This document shows, one piece after another, positions 8,036 to 16,048 of a stretch of DNA of 64,000 nucleotides. Below the pieces are notes generated by a model. That model worked only from the letters and a program-made list of their open reading frames with translations, was not told the DNA's origin and ran no database searches. The DNA lies in NCBI RefSeq assembly GCF_001293735.1, contig NZ_BCAH01000005.1:1-64000 (forward strand), written 5' to 3'. The stretch is from Limosilactobacillus gorillae (GTDB lineage: Bacteria > Bacillota > Bacilli > Lactobacillales > Lactobacillaceae). The number at the start of each line of letters is the position of its first letter. Within the stretch, counting starts at the first letter, position 1. The position numbers and the translations under genes are program-made.

Positions 8036-8304
8036 CGATTATCACTGCTATATAAAATGTGAACCAAGGTAAAATTTCATAAGTCCTACCCTGTCAAAAA
8101 GAAATATAGCTTCTCCTTTCTAAATTTTATGTTCAACGACGACCTAGTCCTCGCTTCACATTATTTGACCTTCCTGACGAAAATTAGGTCTCACTAGTTG
8201 ATATCTTCATATCATTCCACGTTCTTGATAACAATTACCTTCTCCCTTACCCTCCTTAGCATATCCGACAAGGCCCCACTTTAAATTGATCCATATCAAG
8301 AATC
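8036..8304 (-). promoter_or_regulatory. FLP-dependent promoter and long leader of the ATPase gene
   Basis: A perfect FNR consensus box TTGAT-CCAT-ATCAA lies at 8286-8299. Its centre is exactly 29.5 nt upstream of a -10 TATGCT (8263 to 8258), the same geometry as at the HMA promoter. The predicted transcript then has a leader of roughly 216 nt before the ATPase ATG. The leader holds several GGAGG-like stretches followed by very short reading frames (8-16 codons). No longer gene is visible in this stretch. Confidence 0.7.
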
Positions 8305-8339
8305 TAAAAAAACCGCCCCGGTGTTACGGAGCGGTTTTA
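8305..8339 (-). terminator. Terminator after ferredoxin-NADP reductase
   Basis: Minus strand: AAAACCGCTCCG, short loop, CGGGGCGGTTTTTTT. Confidence 0.85.
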
Positions 8340-8347
8340 GCCCAATA

Positions 8348-9346
8348 TTACTGCTGGTTGATCTTCATCGAGGAACTGTGGGTGGCCATCTTTTTCTTAG
8401 GATAGAGTTCTTTAGCCAGGTTGGTGATCGCTGTTGGCGCCTCACCGAAACCAGTTGCGATCAAGTCCACCTTCCCCTCGTAAGTGGCCCCATCACCAAT
8501 CGCATAAACCCCCGGCACCGAGGTCTGCATGGTAGCGTCAACCTTAATCTGTCCTCGTTCACTGGCCAAATCCAGGGACCACTCCTTTAGGGCGGCGTTG
8601 TTGGAAGTAAAGCCGTAGTTGACCAGGACCTTGTCAACTTCAAGCGGCCGTTCCTCATCGGTACGCATCTTCTTGAGGTTTAAGGTTACTGACTGATCCG
8701 CGTTAACCACCAGGTCCTTTGGCAGGAAAGGGGTCAGCTTCTCAACCGTTGATTCCTCCAGTTGCTCGACAGTTAGCGGTAAGGCGCGGAACTCATTGCG
8801 GCGGTGGACTAGGTAAACCTGCTTAGCAACGTCCTCTAGCATCAGGGCCATATCAATGGCGGCGTCCCCACCACCTAAGACGGCCACTCGTTGATCCTTG
8901 AAGTCCTTCTTGTGGTTGACAAAGTAGCGTACCTGGCGGCCTTCCAGTTCTTTGGACCCCGCTAGGGCCAGCTGACGCGGACTAAAGGCCCCATTGCCCA
9001 TTGCGATCACCACTGCCTTAGACGAGGAGGTCCGCTGTTTGCTTTGGATCGTGAAAGTTCCATCTACTTCTTTGATCACGTTGGTCACCTTCTCACCCAA
9101 AAACTGGTCAACTGGAGCAACCGCAAGCTGGGCAATCAAGTCGTCAACCAGCTCTTGGCCGGTAACCCCAGCCTTCCCGGCCACATCCCAGACCCGTTTT
9201 TCTGGGTAGAGGGCGGCTGGCTGGCCCCCTAGCTGAGGGAGCGCCTCAATTAACTGAGCCTTAAGCTGGTGTAAGCCACAATAAAAGGCCGCAAACATCC
9301 CGGTGGGGCCCCCACCGATAATTGTCACGTCGTAGCATTCTTCCAT
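8348..9346 (-). CDS. Ferredoxin/flavodoxin-NADP+ reductase, thioredoxin-reductase-like
   Basis: 332 residues from the ATG at 9346, chosen because GAGGAGG lies 7-8 nt upstream; a farther in-frame ATG at 9379 overlaps the promoter -10. FAD-binding motif TIIGGGPTGMFAAFYCG near the N-terminus, NADPH-binding VAVLGGGDAAIDMAL in the middle, and GDGATYEGKVDLIATGFGEA near the C-terminus. There is no redox-active CxxC, so it is not thioredoxin reductase but the YumC-type (type 2) ferredoxin-NADP reductase. Expected to be cytosolic and to move electrons between NADPH and flavodoxin or ferredoxin. Extended -10 TGGTATAAT at 9378-9386. Divergent from nucleoside hydrolase. Confidence 0.9.
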   Translation of the reverse strand: MEECYDVTIIGGGPTGMFAAFYCGLHQLKAQLIEALPQLGGQPAALYPEKRVWDVAGKAGVTGQELVDDLIAQLAVAPVDQFLGEKVTNVIKEVDGTFTIQSKQRTSSSKAVVIAMGNGAFSPRQLALAGSKELEGRQVRYFVNHKKDFKDQRVAVLGGGDAAIDMALMLEDVAKQVYLVHRRNEFRALPLTVEQLEESTVEKLTPFLPKDLVVNADQSVTLNLKKMRTDEERPLEVDKVLVNYGFTSNNAALKEWSLDLASERGQIKVDATMQTSVPGVYAIGDGATYEGKVDLIATGFGEAPTAITNLAKELYPKKKMATHSSSMKINQQ

Positions 9347-9410
9347 GAATAATTCCTCCTCGTTTAGCTTGTTCCGCATTATACCACGTTCCCTTCAAAG
9401 CACCGTTTTC

Positions 9411-9420
9411 CGAACGTTCG
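9411..9420. promoter_or_regulatory. 10-bp palindrome between divergent promoters
   Basis: CGAACGTTCG lies between the reductase promoter and the nucleoside hydrolase promoter (TTGTGT-17-TATTAT, 9439-9467). It could be an operator, but the palindrome is short. Confidence 0.3.
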
Positions 9421-9438
9421 TCCTATTTGGAATTTCGT

Positions 9439-9467
9439 TTGTGTTTACCCCTTGATTCAAGTATTAT
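9439..9467 (+). promoter_or_regulatory. Promoter of the nucleoside hydrolase gene
   Basis: TTGTGT (9439-9444), 17-nt spacer, TATTAT (9462-9467). Confidence 0.6.
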
Positions 9468-9509
9468 TGAAAACGGAATCACAAAATGTACATTACGGAG
9501 GGTTTTATA

Positions 9510-10469
9510 ATGGCACAAAAGAAAATGATTTTGGACTTGGATACTGGGGTTGATGATGCATTGGCAATTGCTTATGCGGTTGCCGCCCCTGACGTTGACT
9601 TGATCGGGATTGTCTCCTCTTACGGGAATAACTTGATGGACGTCTGCGCTAAAAACAGCCTTAAGTTACTGGAACTGCTCGGTCAGACCGATGTTCCTGT
9701 TTACAAGGGTTTACCTCACTCCAGTACCAGTGATCATTTCGATGTAATGCAGGTTTCTAAGGATATCCATGGTAATAACGGGATCGGTGATGTTAACCTG
9801 CCAGAACCAAACCGGGCCTTAGAAGAAATGTCTGGGGTTGACTTTTACATTGAAGCCGCTCATAAATACGGTCAAGATCTAATCATCATCCCAACCGGCC
9901 CAATGACCAACCTGGCAGCCGCCCTTGAAAAGGACCCGGCAATTGCCCACTTGATTGGCAACGTTACCTTCATGGGTGGAGCCTTAACCGTTGAAGGTAA
10001 CGTTACCGATGTGGCCGAAGCCAACATCAACCAGGACGCCAAAGCTGCCGACGTGGTCTTGAGAAGCGACCTGCCGCTGACGATGGTTGGTTTGGACGTA
10101 ACCCTAAGAACCCTCCTAACCAAGAAGGAAACCCAACAGTGGCGTGACCTAGGCACCAAGTCTGGGATCGCCTTTGCCGATATCACCGACTTTTACATCG
10201 ATGCCTATTACAACTTAGACATCGACAAGAACGGCTGTGCCTTACACGACCCGCTGGCCGTTGGGGTATCTTTGGACCCATCCTTTGTAACCACGATCTC
10301 CTTATTCATGAAGGTCATCTACGACGAACACAATTACGGCCGTACAGTTGGCGACAAGGATCGCTTAAATGACCCAAATCCGAACACCAAGGTTGCTGTG
10401 GACGTGGATAAAGATCGTTACCTCGCCACCTTCATGAACTACCTGACCAACTTGTTCAAGGAACACTAA
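9510..10469 (+). CDS. Inosine/uridine-preferring nucleoside hydrolase
   Basis: 319 residues from the ATG at 9510, which has GGAGGG at good spacing. The calcium-binding aspartate cluster DLDTGVDDALA (around residues 8-18) is diagnostic of the IunH family, and the C-terminal HDPLAV motif provides the late calcium ligand. The enzyme hydrolyses the N-glycosidic bond of ribonucleosides to free base and ribose, which suits the ribose and deoxyribose genes elsewhere in the window. Monocistronic, with its own promoter and terminator. The substrate range cannot be decided from sequence. Confidence 0.92.
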   Translation: MAQKKMILDLDTGVDDALAIAYAVAAPDVDLIGIVSSYGNNLMDVCAKNSLKLLELLGQTDVPVYKGLPHSSTSDHFDVMQVSKDIHGNNGIGDVNLPEPNRALEEMSGVDFYIEAAHKYGQDLIIIPTGPMTNLAAALEKDPAIAHLIGNVTFMGGALTVEGNVTDVAEANINQDAKAADVVLRSDLPLTMVGLDVTLRTLLTKKETQQWRDLGTKSGIAFADITDFYIDAYYNLDIDKNGCALHDPLAVGVSLDPSFVTTISLFMKVIYDEHNYGRTVGDKDRLNDPNPNTKVAVDVDKDRYLATFMNYLTNLFKEH

Positions 10470-10484
10470 ACCTAACCTTCCCGG

Positions 10485-10511
10485 GTGCTCCCATCGTGGA
10501 GCACTTTTTTT
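10485..10511 (+). terminator. Terminator after nucleoside hydrolase
   Basis: GTGCTCC, 6-nt loop, GGAGCAC, then seven T. Confidence 0.85.
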
Positions 10512-10519
10512 ATCCATTG

Positions 10520-10576
10520 CACCACGGATCGTTACCCTCTAATGTAACGTTAATTCCGAACACCACGGAACGTGGT
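10520..10576. repeat. Short direct and inverted repeats upstream of the DnaA-box palindrome
   Basis: CACCACGGATCG (10520-10531) recurs as CACCACGGAACG (10561-10572). The second copy is part of the inverted repeat ACCACG-GAA-CGTGGT (10562-10576). A CGTTAC/GTAACG pair lies between them. No gene is visible; possible protein-binding sites. Confidence 0.4.
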
Positions 10577-10623
10577 CAAGATTAATTAACCCTTGGCCTT
10601 TAGTTTTCCACTTTTACCCAAGG

Positions 10624-10655
10624 TCTTGTGGATAAATCATGATTTATCCACAAGA
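10624..10655. repeat. 32-bp perfect palindrome with two inverted DnaA boxes
   Basis: Each 16-nt arm contains a perfect DnaA box: TGTGGATAA at 10627-10635 and TTATCCACA at 10644-10652, pointing at each other across 8 bp. No T-tract follows, so it is not an ordinary terminator. A degenerate box-like TTTTCCACT lies just upstream. Confidence 0.85.
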
Positions 10656-10752
10656 TATGGGAATCCCTCTTCAAGACTAGATCAAAGTCCTTTCATTTTG
10701 AACAAGGCGTGGTACCACAAACCGTTTAGACCAAGCAATCATCCCCCATTTC

Positions 10753-10781
10753 TTGCCCTTATCTCCAAAAACGGGTATGAT
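10753..10781 (+). promoter_or_regulatory. Promoter of the ykoEDC operon
   Basis: TTGCCC (10753-10758), 17-nt spacer, TATGAT (10776-10781), placing transcription start just before the TPP riboswitch. Confidence 0.65.
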
Positions 10782-10796
10782 GGTTACAAATCATAT

Positions 10797-10871
10797 CTTG
10801 TCTGGGGTGCCATTGGCTGAGAAATACCCATTGAACCTGCTTTGGTTAGTACCAACGAAGGGAGCGACAGG
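10797..10871 (+). ncRNA. TPP riboswitch (THI element)
   Basis: All THI-box landmarks are present in order: GGGGTGCC, GGCTGAGA, ACCC, GAACCTG and the TTAGTACCAACGAAGGGA core. The ends pair (CTTGTC with GACAGG). Binding of thiamine pyrophosphate should favour the downstream terminator and switch off the thiamine transporter operon. Confidence 0.95.
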
Positions 10872-10889
10872 TTAAATCCGTCAAAAATC

Positions 10890-10920
10890 AGCCACCCCAA
10901 AACCAGGGGTGGCTTTTTCT
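10890..10920 (+). terminator. Riboswitch-controlled terminator
   Basis: AGCCACCCC, 7-nt loop, GGGGTGGCT, then T-rich sequence, directly after the TPP aptamer and before ykoE. Confidence 0.9.
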
Positions 10921-10962
10921 TTGGGCAAGGATGGTAAATACTTTTTTGGAGGATTGTTTCTC

Positions 10963-11532
10963 ATGAACAAATCACACTTTGGTTTACGCGATGTTATCTT
11001 ACTTGCCCTTATTGGAATCATCTTCGGGGTGATTTACTTTGCCGGTGACTTCGTTTATAACGCCGTCACGTTACTCTTAACCCCACTGGGTCTTGGGGCA
11101 GCCGGCAATGACTTCACCATGGGCCTGTGGTGCATGGCCGGTCCCTTAGCCGGCTTTATGCTCAAGCGACCGGGATCTGCCTTCCTAGGTGAATTTCTCG
11201 GCGCAGCCGGCGAAATGTTTTTGGGTGGCCAGTGGGGGGCAGCCAACTTGATCTCCGGGGCTGTTCAAGGGGTCGCCACTGAGCTGGGATTTACCCTGGT
11301 TGGCTATCGCTTTTACAACTGGGTAACGATCCTGTCAACCACGCTCACCACCACCATCGTAACCTTTGCCTGGGATTGGTTTAGGAACGGTTACAGCCAC
11401 TTTGCCCTGCCAATCCTCTTGGCCTGCTTTGCAATTCGCTTAATCTCGATGTTTCTCTTCTGCGGGGTCTTAGTCAAGTTGATCACCAGACTCTTGGAGC
11501 GGGCCCACGTCATCCCAAACGCCCAGGTTTAA
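10963..11532 (+). CDS. ykoE: ECF transporter S component YkoE (thiamine/HMP)
   Basis: 189 residues from the ATG at 10963, chosen for the TTGGAGGA ribosome binding site; the upstream in-frame codons overlap the riboswitch terminator. About five to six hydrophobic helices, no signal peptide. It matches the YkoE family, the membrane substrate-binding subunit for hydroxymethylpyrimidine or thiamine. It is first in the ykoE-ykoD-ykoC operon directly under a TPP riboswitch, so the substrate assignment is well supported. The 4-nt gap to ykoD implies coupled translation. Confidence 0.92.
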   Translation: MNKSHFGLRDVILLALIGIIFGVIYFAGDFVYNAVTLLLTPLGLGAAGNDFTMGLWCMAGPLAGFMLKRPGSAFLGEFLGAAGEMFLGGQWGAANLISGAVQGVATELGFTLVGYRFYNWVTILSTTLTTTIVTFAWDWFRNGYSHFALPILLACFAIRLISMFLFCGVLVKLITRLLERAHVIPNAQV

Positions 11533-11536
11533 GCCC

Positions 11537-12919
11537 ATGGAATACCGCATTCACCAACTGACCTTTACCTACCAAGAGCAGCCGGTCTTGGTTGACCTAG
11601 AACTCACCCTTAATTCCGGTACACTCTACCTCTTTTCCGGCCGTTCAGGTAGTGGTAAGTCAACCCTCTTGAAAATCCTGGCTGGCCTCTTGCCCCGCTA
11701 CGGGGGAAACCTGCACGGGGAGATAACCGGAGCAGTTCCCGGAAGTGCCGCGTTGATGTTTCAAGACCCAAGCCTTCAGTTTGCCTTGGACACCCCGCGC
11801 CACGAGATTGAATTTGCTTTAGAAAACCTGGCCACTCCGCCAGATAAAATCCCGCAAAGAGTTGCCGACGCCCTAAATTTCTGTCAGGCCACCCACCTAG
11901 CCGACCGGCGACTGGTAACCCTGTCCGGGGGAGAGCAACAGCTCGTCGCCCTTGCGATCATCGTCGCCATGGACAGTCAATTGATCCTTTTAGATGAACC
12001 CTTCGCCTCCTTGGATCACAACCACCGGGCCCAGTTACTAGCTCGCCTGGTTGAGCTCAAGAATCAGGGAAAGACCATTATCATCGCTGACCACGACCTA
12101 CAGGGCTATCGCCAGTACAAGCCGACCGTGATTGCCTTTGAAAAGGGGCACTGCCACGTCCTTACCGACCAAGAAGCCAATCGGCGTTTTGATCAGGCCG
12201 ATGAATTAGCCAAACCACTTCTCGCCCACCTTCCGGACGAAAATGGAGCCCCCCTCTTTTCATTTGACGCCTTTGAGCTAACCACAAACGGCGCTACACT
12301 GTTAACCATCGACAAGCTCAAGCTCTTTAAGGACCGGATCACCCTCCTGACTGGAGAATCTGGTAGCGGTAAGACGACCCTCTTTAAGGCCCTAACTAAG
12401 CTACACCCCTACGTCGGTTCGGTCACCCACCAAGGCCAGGAAGTTCGAACAATTAAGGCGGCCCCTTACGCCCGTCAGGTTGGTCTAGTCTTTCAGCGAG
12501 CCAGCAACCAATACTTAAACGTAACCGTCAATGAGGAACTAGAACTCAGTCAAAAACAGGGACAAAACCCCTTCTTTACTCCCGTCCGGGTGCAAATGGC
12601 TCTGGAGAAGCTGGGCCTGGCCAAAATGGGCGAGCGGGTTGTCTATTCGCTTTCTGGCGGTCAACAAAAGAAGCTTCAGCTACTGGTGATGCTAATGATG
12701 GGCCAAGCAACCCTTCTGTTGGACGAACCCTTCGCCGGGCTGGATAACCAGTCAATCGACGTTGTTTGGCAATTAATTGAACAAAGCCGGGCAGTTTGCC
12801 CTCAGACTTTGATTATCATCAGCCACCAGTCGGCCGGGCTAGCCAGTCACATTGACTACCGCCTCCACCTCGCTGATCACCACCTCACTTACCAAGGGGA
12901 GCAACGCCATGAATCCTAG
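11537..12919 (+). CDS. ykoD: ECF transporter duplicated ATPase YkoD
   Basis: 460 residues with two fused ABC ATPase domains. The first has Walker A GRSGSGKST (residues 35-43), signature LSGGEQQ and Walker B LILLDEP. The second has GESGSGKTT, LSGGQQKK and LLLDEP. The fused arrangement is typical of YkoD-type energising modules, which couple ATP hydrolysis to import through YkoC and YkoE. No clear ribosome binding site precedes it; translation is probably coupled to ykoE. It overlaps ykoC by 11 bp. Confidence 0.93.
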   Translation: MEYRIHQLTFTYQEQPVLVDLELTLNSGTLYLFSGRSGSGKSTLLKILAGLLPRYGGNLHGEITGAVPGSAALMFQDPSLQFALDTPRHEIEFALENLATPPDKIPQRVADALNFCQATHLADRRLVTLSGGEQQLVALAIIVAMDSQLILLDEPFASLDHNHRAQLLARLVELKNQGKTIIIADHDLQGYRQYKPTVIAFEKGHCHVLTDQEANRRFDQADELAKPLLAHLPDENGAPLFSFDAFELTTNGATLLTIDKLKLFKDRITLLTGESGSGKTTLFKALTKLHPYVGSVTHQGQEVRTIKAAPYARQVGLVFQRASNQYLNVTVNEELELSQKQGQNPFFTPVRVQMALEKLGLAKMGERVVYSLSGGQQKKLQLLVMLMMGQATLLLDEPFAGLDNQSIDVVWQLIEQSRAVCPQTLIIISHQSAGLASHIDYRLHLADHHLTYQGEQRHES

Positions 12920-13562
12920 TCTACAACTACTATTAGTCCTTTGGATCTCCTTTGAGGTCTCCTTCACCAGTCGCTTAACTGCTAACCTGGTTTTCTTAAT
13001 TCTCGCCATTATCGTCTTATTATTCCACCACCTCCGCTTTCGCCAGTGGCTGTGGCTAATCTGTGGTCCCTTCTTACCGGCCCTAGCCCTCTTCGTCACG
13101 ATTGTTGCCTATAGCCCGGGCCACGATCTACACTTCGGCTTGGTCCTGGTTTCCCGGATCTACCTCTATGTGATGGCCGGAGCGACGGTAACCTTCACCA
13201 CCACCCCACTCAAGCTCGCTCAATCCTTAGAGCAAACCGCTCACTTGCCAGCTAAGTTTGCCTACGGGACTCTTTCGGCGGTTAACCTATTACCAAAAAT
13301 CAAGCAAGAGGTCACCCAGATTAAAGCAGCCGCCTTGATGCGCGGCGTCACCCTTCACTTGTGGTCACCAACCCTGTACTTTAAGGCGATCCTGGTGGCG
13401 ATTAACTGGTCCGACCAGCTGGCCCAAGCCATTGAATCACACGGTTTTGTCGAGGGGCATCCCCGTACGGCAGCCCACCCGATCACCGTTCACTGGTACG
13501 ACTGGGTGCTCCTTACTTCGGGAATTATAATTTTACAAGTACTCTTGATCGCCTTTCCCTAA
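12909..13562 (+). CDS. ykoC: ECF transporter T component YkoC
   Basis: 217 residues, starting at the ATG at 12909 with GGGGAG upstream inside the end of ykoD. Several membrane helices and an AALMRGV coupling-helix motif (around residues 141-147), the A-R-G type signature by which T components contact the ATPase. It completes the thiamine/HMP ECF transporter encoded by ykoEDC. Confidence 0.9.
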   Translation: MNPSLQLLLVLWISFEVSFTSRLTANLVFLILAIIVLLFHHLRFRQWLWLICGPFLPALALFVTIVAYSPGHDLHFGLVLVSRIYLYVMAGATVTFTTTPLKLAQSLEQTAHLPAKFAYGTLSAVNLLPKIKQEVTQIKAAALMRGVTLHLWSPTLYFKAILVAINWSDQLAQAIESHGFVEGHPRTAAHPITVHWYDWVLLTSGIIILQVLLIAFP

Positions 13563-13607
13563 GCTTTTCGGTATACTAGAAGAAAAGCGTTTGGGAGGAG
13601 ATTTTCA

Positions 13608-13955
13608 ATGAACGAGCAAGCCCTTACGACCCGCTTTATGGGCGGCCTTAGCTACCTGAGCATTATGTTTTTACCGGTCCTATTCCCACTAATTGTCTGG
13701 ATCGTAGCCCGAAGTGACAATCCGAACCTTGCCTCCCACGCCAGAATGGCCTTTTGGACGCAGCTTGTCCCCCTAATCATGGTCCTCGTTCTCCTACTGG
13801 GCTATGGTATCCTCGGGGTAGCGAACATGATCAGCTTAAATGCCTCATCTAGCTGGTTCGTGGTTCTTTGGATCACCCTACTGTGCCTGGTCAGCCTGGT
13901 CCTCTACATTTATAACATTGCCATGGCCGTCCTGGTCTTTTTAGGACGGCGCTAG
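13608..13955 (+). CDS. DUF4870-type small membrane protein
   Basis: 115 residues with three hydrophobic helices (about 16-34, 49-71, 83-110) and the segment NPNLASHARMAFWTQL between the first two, typical of DUF4870 (Tic20-like) proteins. The function of the family is not established. Strong ribosome binding site GGGAGGAG. Its own terminator follows. It lies between the thiamine operon and a cation antiporter. Confidence 0.8.
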   Translation: MNEQALTTRFMGGLSYLSIMFLPVLFPLIVWIVARSDNPNLASHARMAFWTQLVPLIMVLVLLLGYGILGVANMISLNASSSWFVVLWITLLCLVSLVLYIYNIAMAVLVFLGRR

Positions 13956-13961
13956 GCCCTG

Positions 13962-13995
13962 ACGCTTCTGAACCTTGGTCCAGGAGCGTTTTTTA
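13962..13995 (+). terminator. Terminator after the DUF4870 gene
   Basis: ACGCTTCTG paired with CAGGAGCGT (one G-U), followed by six T. Confidence 0.8.
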
Positions 13996-14022
13996 CATAA
14001 ATCACAGAAAGGATGATCATTT

Positions 14023-15984
14023 TTGTCGACGGTTTTTGGAATCTTACTGCTCCTAATCGCCGTGGTGGCCGCTAATATTTTGCACCTGCTCTGGCCCCGG
14101 TTACCACTGGCCATCTACCAAATTTTAGCCGGGGTTATTTTAGCCCTAATTCCGGTCCAGTCGCATACCTTTGAACTGGAGCCGGAAACCTTCTTACTCT
14201 TAATCATCGCCCCCTTACTCTTCAATGACGGGCAATCCACCGCCCTGCGCGAGCTTTCTCACGGAATCAGGCAGATGCTTTCAATGGCTGTCTTCCTGGC
14301 GGTTGTTTCAGTCCTGGTCGTTGGGGTTGGCTTACACCTAACGATGGCGGCGACCTTCTCCTTACCCCTGGCCTTTATGCTGGGATCAATCATTGCCCCG
14401 ACCGATGCAGTTGCCGTTAAGTCACTATCAGCCACGGTTGCCATGCCCGAAAACGTCAACCGGACCCTGGAGCACGAGGCCCTCTTCAACGATGCCTCCG
14501 GGCTGGTCTTGTTTGGTCTAGCCACTAGTACCCTTTCCTCGGGCCACTTTTCGCTCAGCCAGGGGATCTTCACCTTCCTCTATGTCTTTTTGGGCGGGAT
14601 TATCTTTGGGGCAATCATTGGCTTCTTGGTCATCAATCTGCGAACAACATTAATGCGCTCCCACGTTGACATCGGCCGGATTGTCATCCCGATCAACCTG
14701 ATGACCCCGATCGTCACCTACTGGTTTGCTGAAGAACTGCATCTTTCTGGTATTCTGGCCGTGGTAGCCGCTGGACTCGTCCACGCTCTCCTGTACACCC
14801 GGTTACGACTAACCTCAGCCAAAGTCCAAATCGCCTCTACTACGATCTGGTCAATGGCCTCAGACATCTTAAACGGACTGGTTTTCGTCTTCTTGGGGGT
14901 TACCCTCCCCGGGGTCTTGGGTCACACCGCCATCGGCCATTTAGCTGAGATTTTCGTGGTCGCCGTTGTCCTCTACCTGGTAATGGGGCTCTTACGCTAC
15001 TTGTGGAGTCAGCTCAAGTTCGTCGACTTAAACTCTAAACCCAAGCGCAGAAAAAAGGACAGCTTCCTCTTAGCCTTAGGGGGAATCCACGGGACAATCA
15101 CTTTGGCAATGGCCTTTTCAATTCCACATACTATCAACGGGCAGCCCCTGGCCGCTCGTACCACCATGATCTTAATCGCTGCCTTTGTGATCATCATTAG
15201 TATTACCGTTGGAACGCTGGCCTTTCCCCGTGTCCTACCTAAAAAGAAGAAGAGCTACCGGCAGAGTGACTTCCAAGACCAGCTCAATAAGACCGTCCAC
15301 TACGCCATTGACCAGCTAGCCGACGAACCCGGCGGGGCGGCCGAAAAGGCGGTTGTCATCAACGGGCTAGCCAGCCAAAATACCTTAACCTTCAAGACCC
15401 ACCAGGCCCTCTTTCAAAAAATTTACGACCAGGCCCATGAAGTTGAGCTTGAAGCGATCGCCAAACTCAACGAAGAGGGCAAGGTGACCGACAAGATTGC
15501 CCGCCTCTACGTAGGATTAATTTCCCGGGAATTAGCCGGTCGCGGTGAGGGCCTGTTCAGTCTGTGGCGGGCGGCCTACTACCGCTTCAAGTGGCACCGG
15601 GTTCGCCACAAGGTCTCCCGGATTCCCCCAGCTCAGGCCGAGTACTTTAAGCATGAAGTTGCTTCAATCCAGCAGCAGATTGCCCAAGTCTTTGATCTGG
15701 TCTATCCCCAAGTGAACACCTACCTAAAGGAGATCCAGACCACAAAAAACATTCACGAAGTCACGATGGTCAGGCGGTCCTACTTTAACCGTCAGCGCCT
15801 CTTCCGTCGGCATGAACATCTCGACAACGAGCAGATCGATACCCTCTTCGTTGCGGCCTTCCAGTTTGAACATTCCTATATTCAGCAGGCGGCCGCCAAT
15901 GGCGTGATCTCAATTGAACTGGCCAACGCCCTTAATGAACATATCTCCACCGACCAACTGGTTTACATCCAGTCTTCAAACTAA
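14023..15984 (+). CDS. Cation:proton antiporter, CPA1 (NhaP/NhaK-like) family
   Basis: 653 residues. The first 410 or so form about 12 membrane helices, with APTDAVAV and FNDASGLVLF, the characteristic ion-binding Asp region of CPA1 Na+(K+)/H+ exchangers. The remaining 240 residues are a cytosolic, charged helical tail that probably regulates exchange. The start codon is TTG at 14023 with AAAGGA upstream (spacing about 11); no better ATG exists near the first helix. Likely role in pH and sodium homeostasis. Monocistronic. Confidence 0.9.
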   Translation: MSTVFGILLLLIAVVAANILHLLWPRLPLAIYQILAGVILALIPVQSHTFELEPETFLLLIIAPLLFNDGQSTALRELSHGIRQMLSMAVFLAVVSVLVVGVGLHLTMAATFSLPLAFMLGSIIAPTDAVAVKSLSATVAMPENVNRTLEHEALFNDASGLVLFGLATSTLSSGHFSLSQGIFTFLYVFLGGIIFGAIIGFLVINLRTTLMRSHVDIGRIVIPINLMTPIVTYWFAEELHLSGILAVVAAGLVHALLYTRLRLTSAKVQIASTTIWSMASDILNGLVFVFLGVTLPGVLGHTAIGHLAEIFVVAVVLYLVMGLLRYLWSQLKFVDLNSKPKRRKKDSFLLALGGIHGTITLAMAFSIPHTINGQPLAARTTMILIAAFVIIISITVGTLAFPRVLPKKKKSYRQSDFQDQLNKTVHYAIDQLADEPGGAAEKAVVINGLASQNTLTFKTHQALFQKIYDQAHEVELEAIAKLNEEGKVTDKIARLYVGLISRELAGRGEGLFSLWRAAYYRFKWHRVRHKVSRIPPAQAEYFKHEVASIQQQIAQVFDLVYPQVNTYLKEIQTTKNIHEVTMVRRSYFNRQRLFRRHEHLDNEQIDTLFVAAFQFEHSYIQQAAANGVISIELANALNEHISTDQLVYIQSSN

Positions 15985-16009
15985 CCGTGGCCCTCTTGAA
16001 TATTTAATG

Positions 16010-16046
16010 AAAAAGCTTCCGCCTGTAAACAGGGCGGAAGCTTTTT
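16010..16046. terminator. Bidirectional terminator
   Basis: AAAAAGCTTCCGCC, short loop, GGGCGGAAGCTTTTT between two convergent genes. Confidence 0.9.
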
Positions 16047-16048
16047 AG

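Noticed and set aside
8348-9346. Thioredoxin reductase
   Set aside because: No redox-active CxxC pair is present; the protein fits the YumC-type ferredoxin-NADP reductase.
10593-10820. 75-codon frame over the DnaA palindrome and riboswitch
   Set aside because: It runs through the TPP riboswitch and palindrome, lacks a ribosome binding site and has no protein-like features.
14259-14573. Open frame antisense to the cation antiporter
   Set aside because: Shadow of the real gene: no ribosome binding site and no recognisable protein features.
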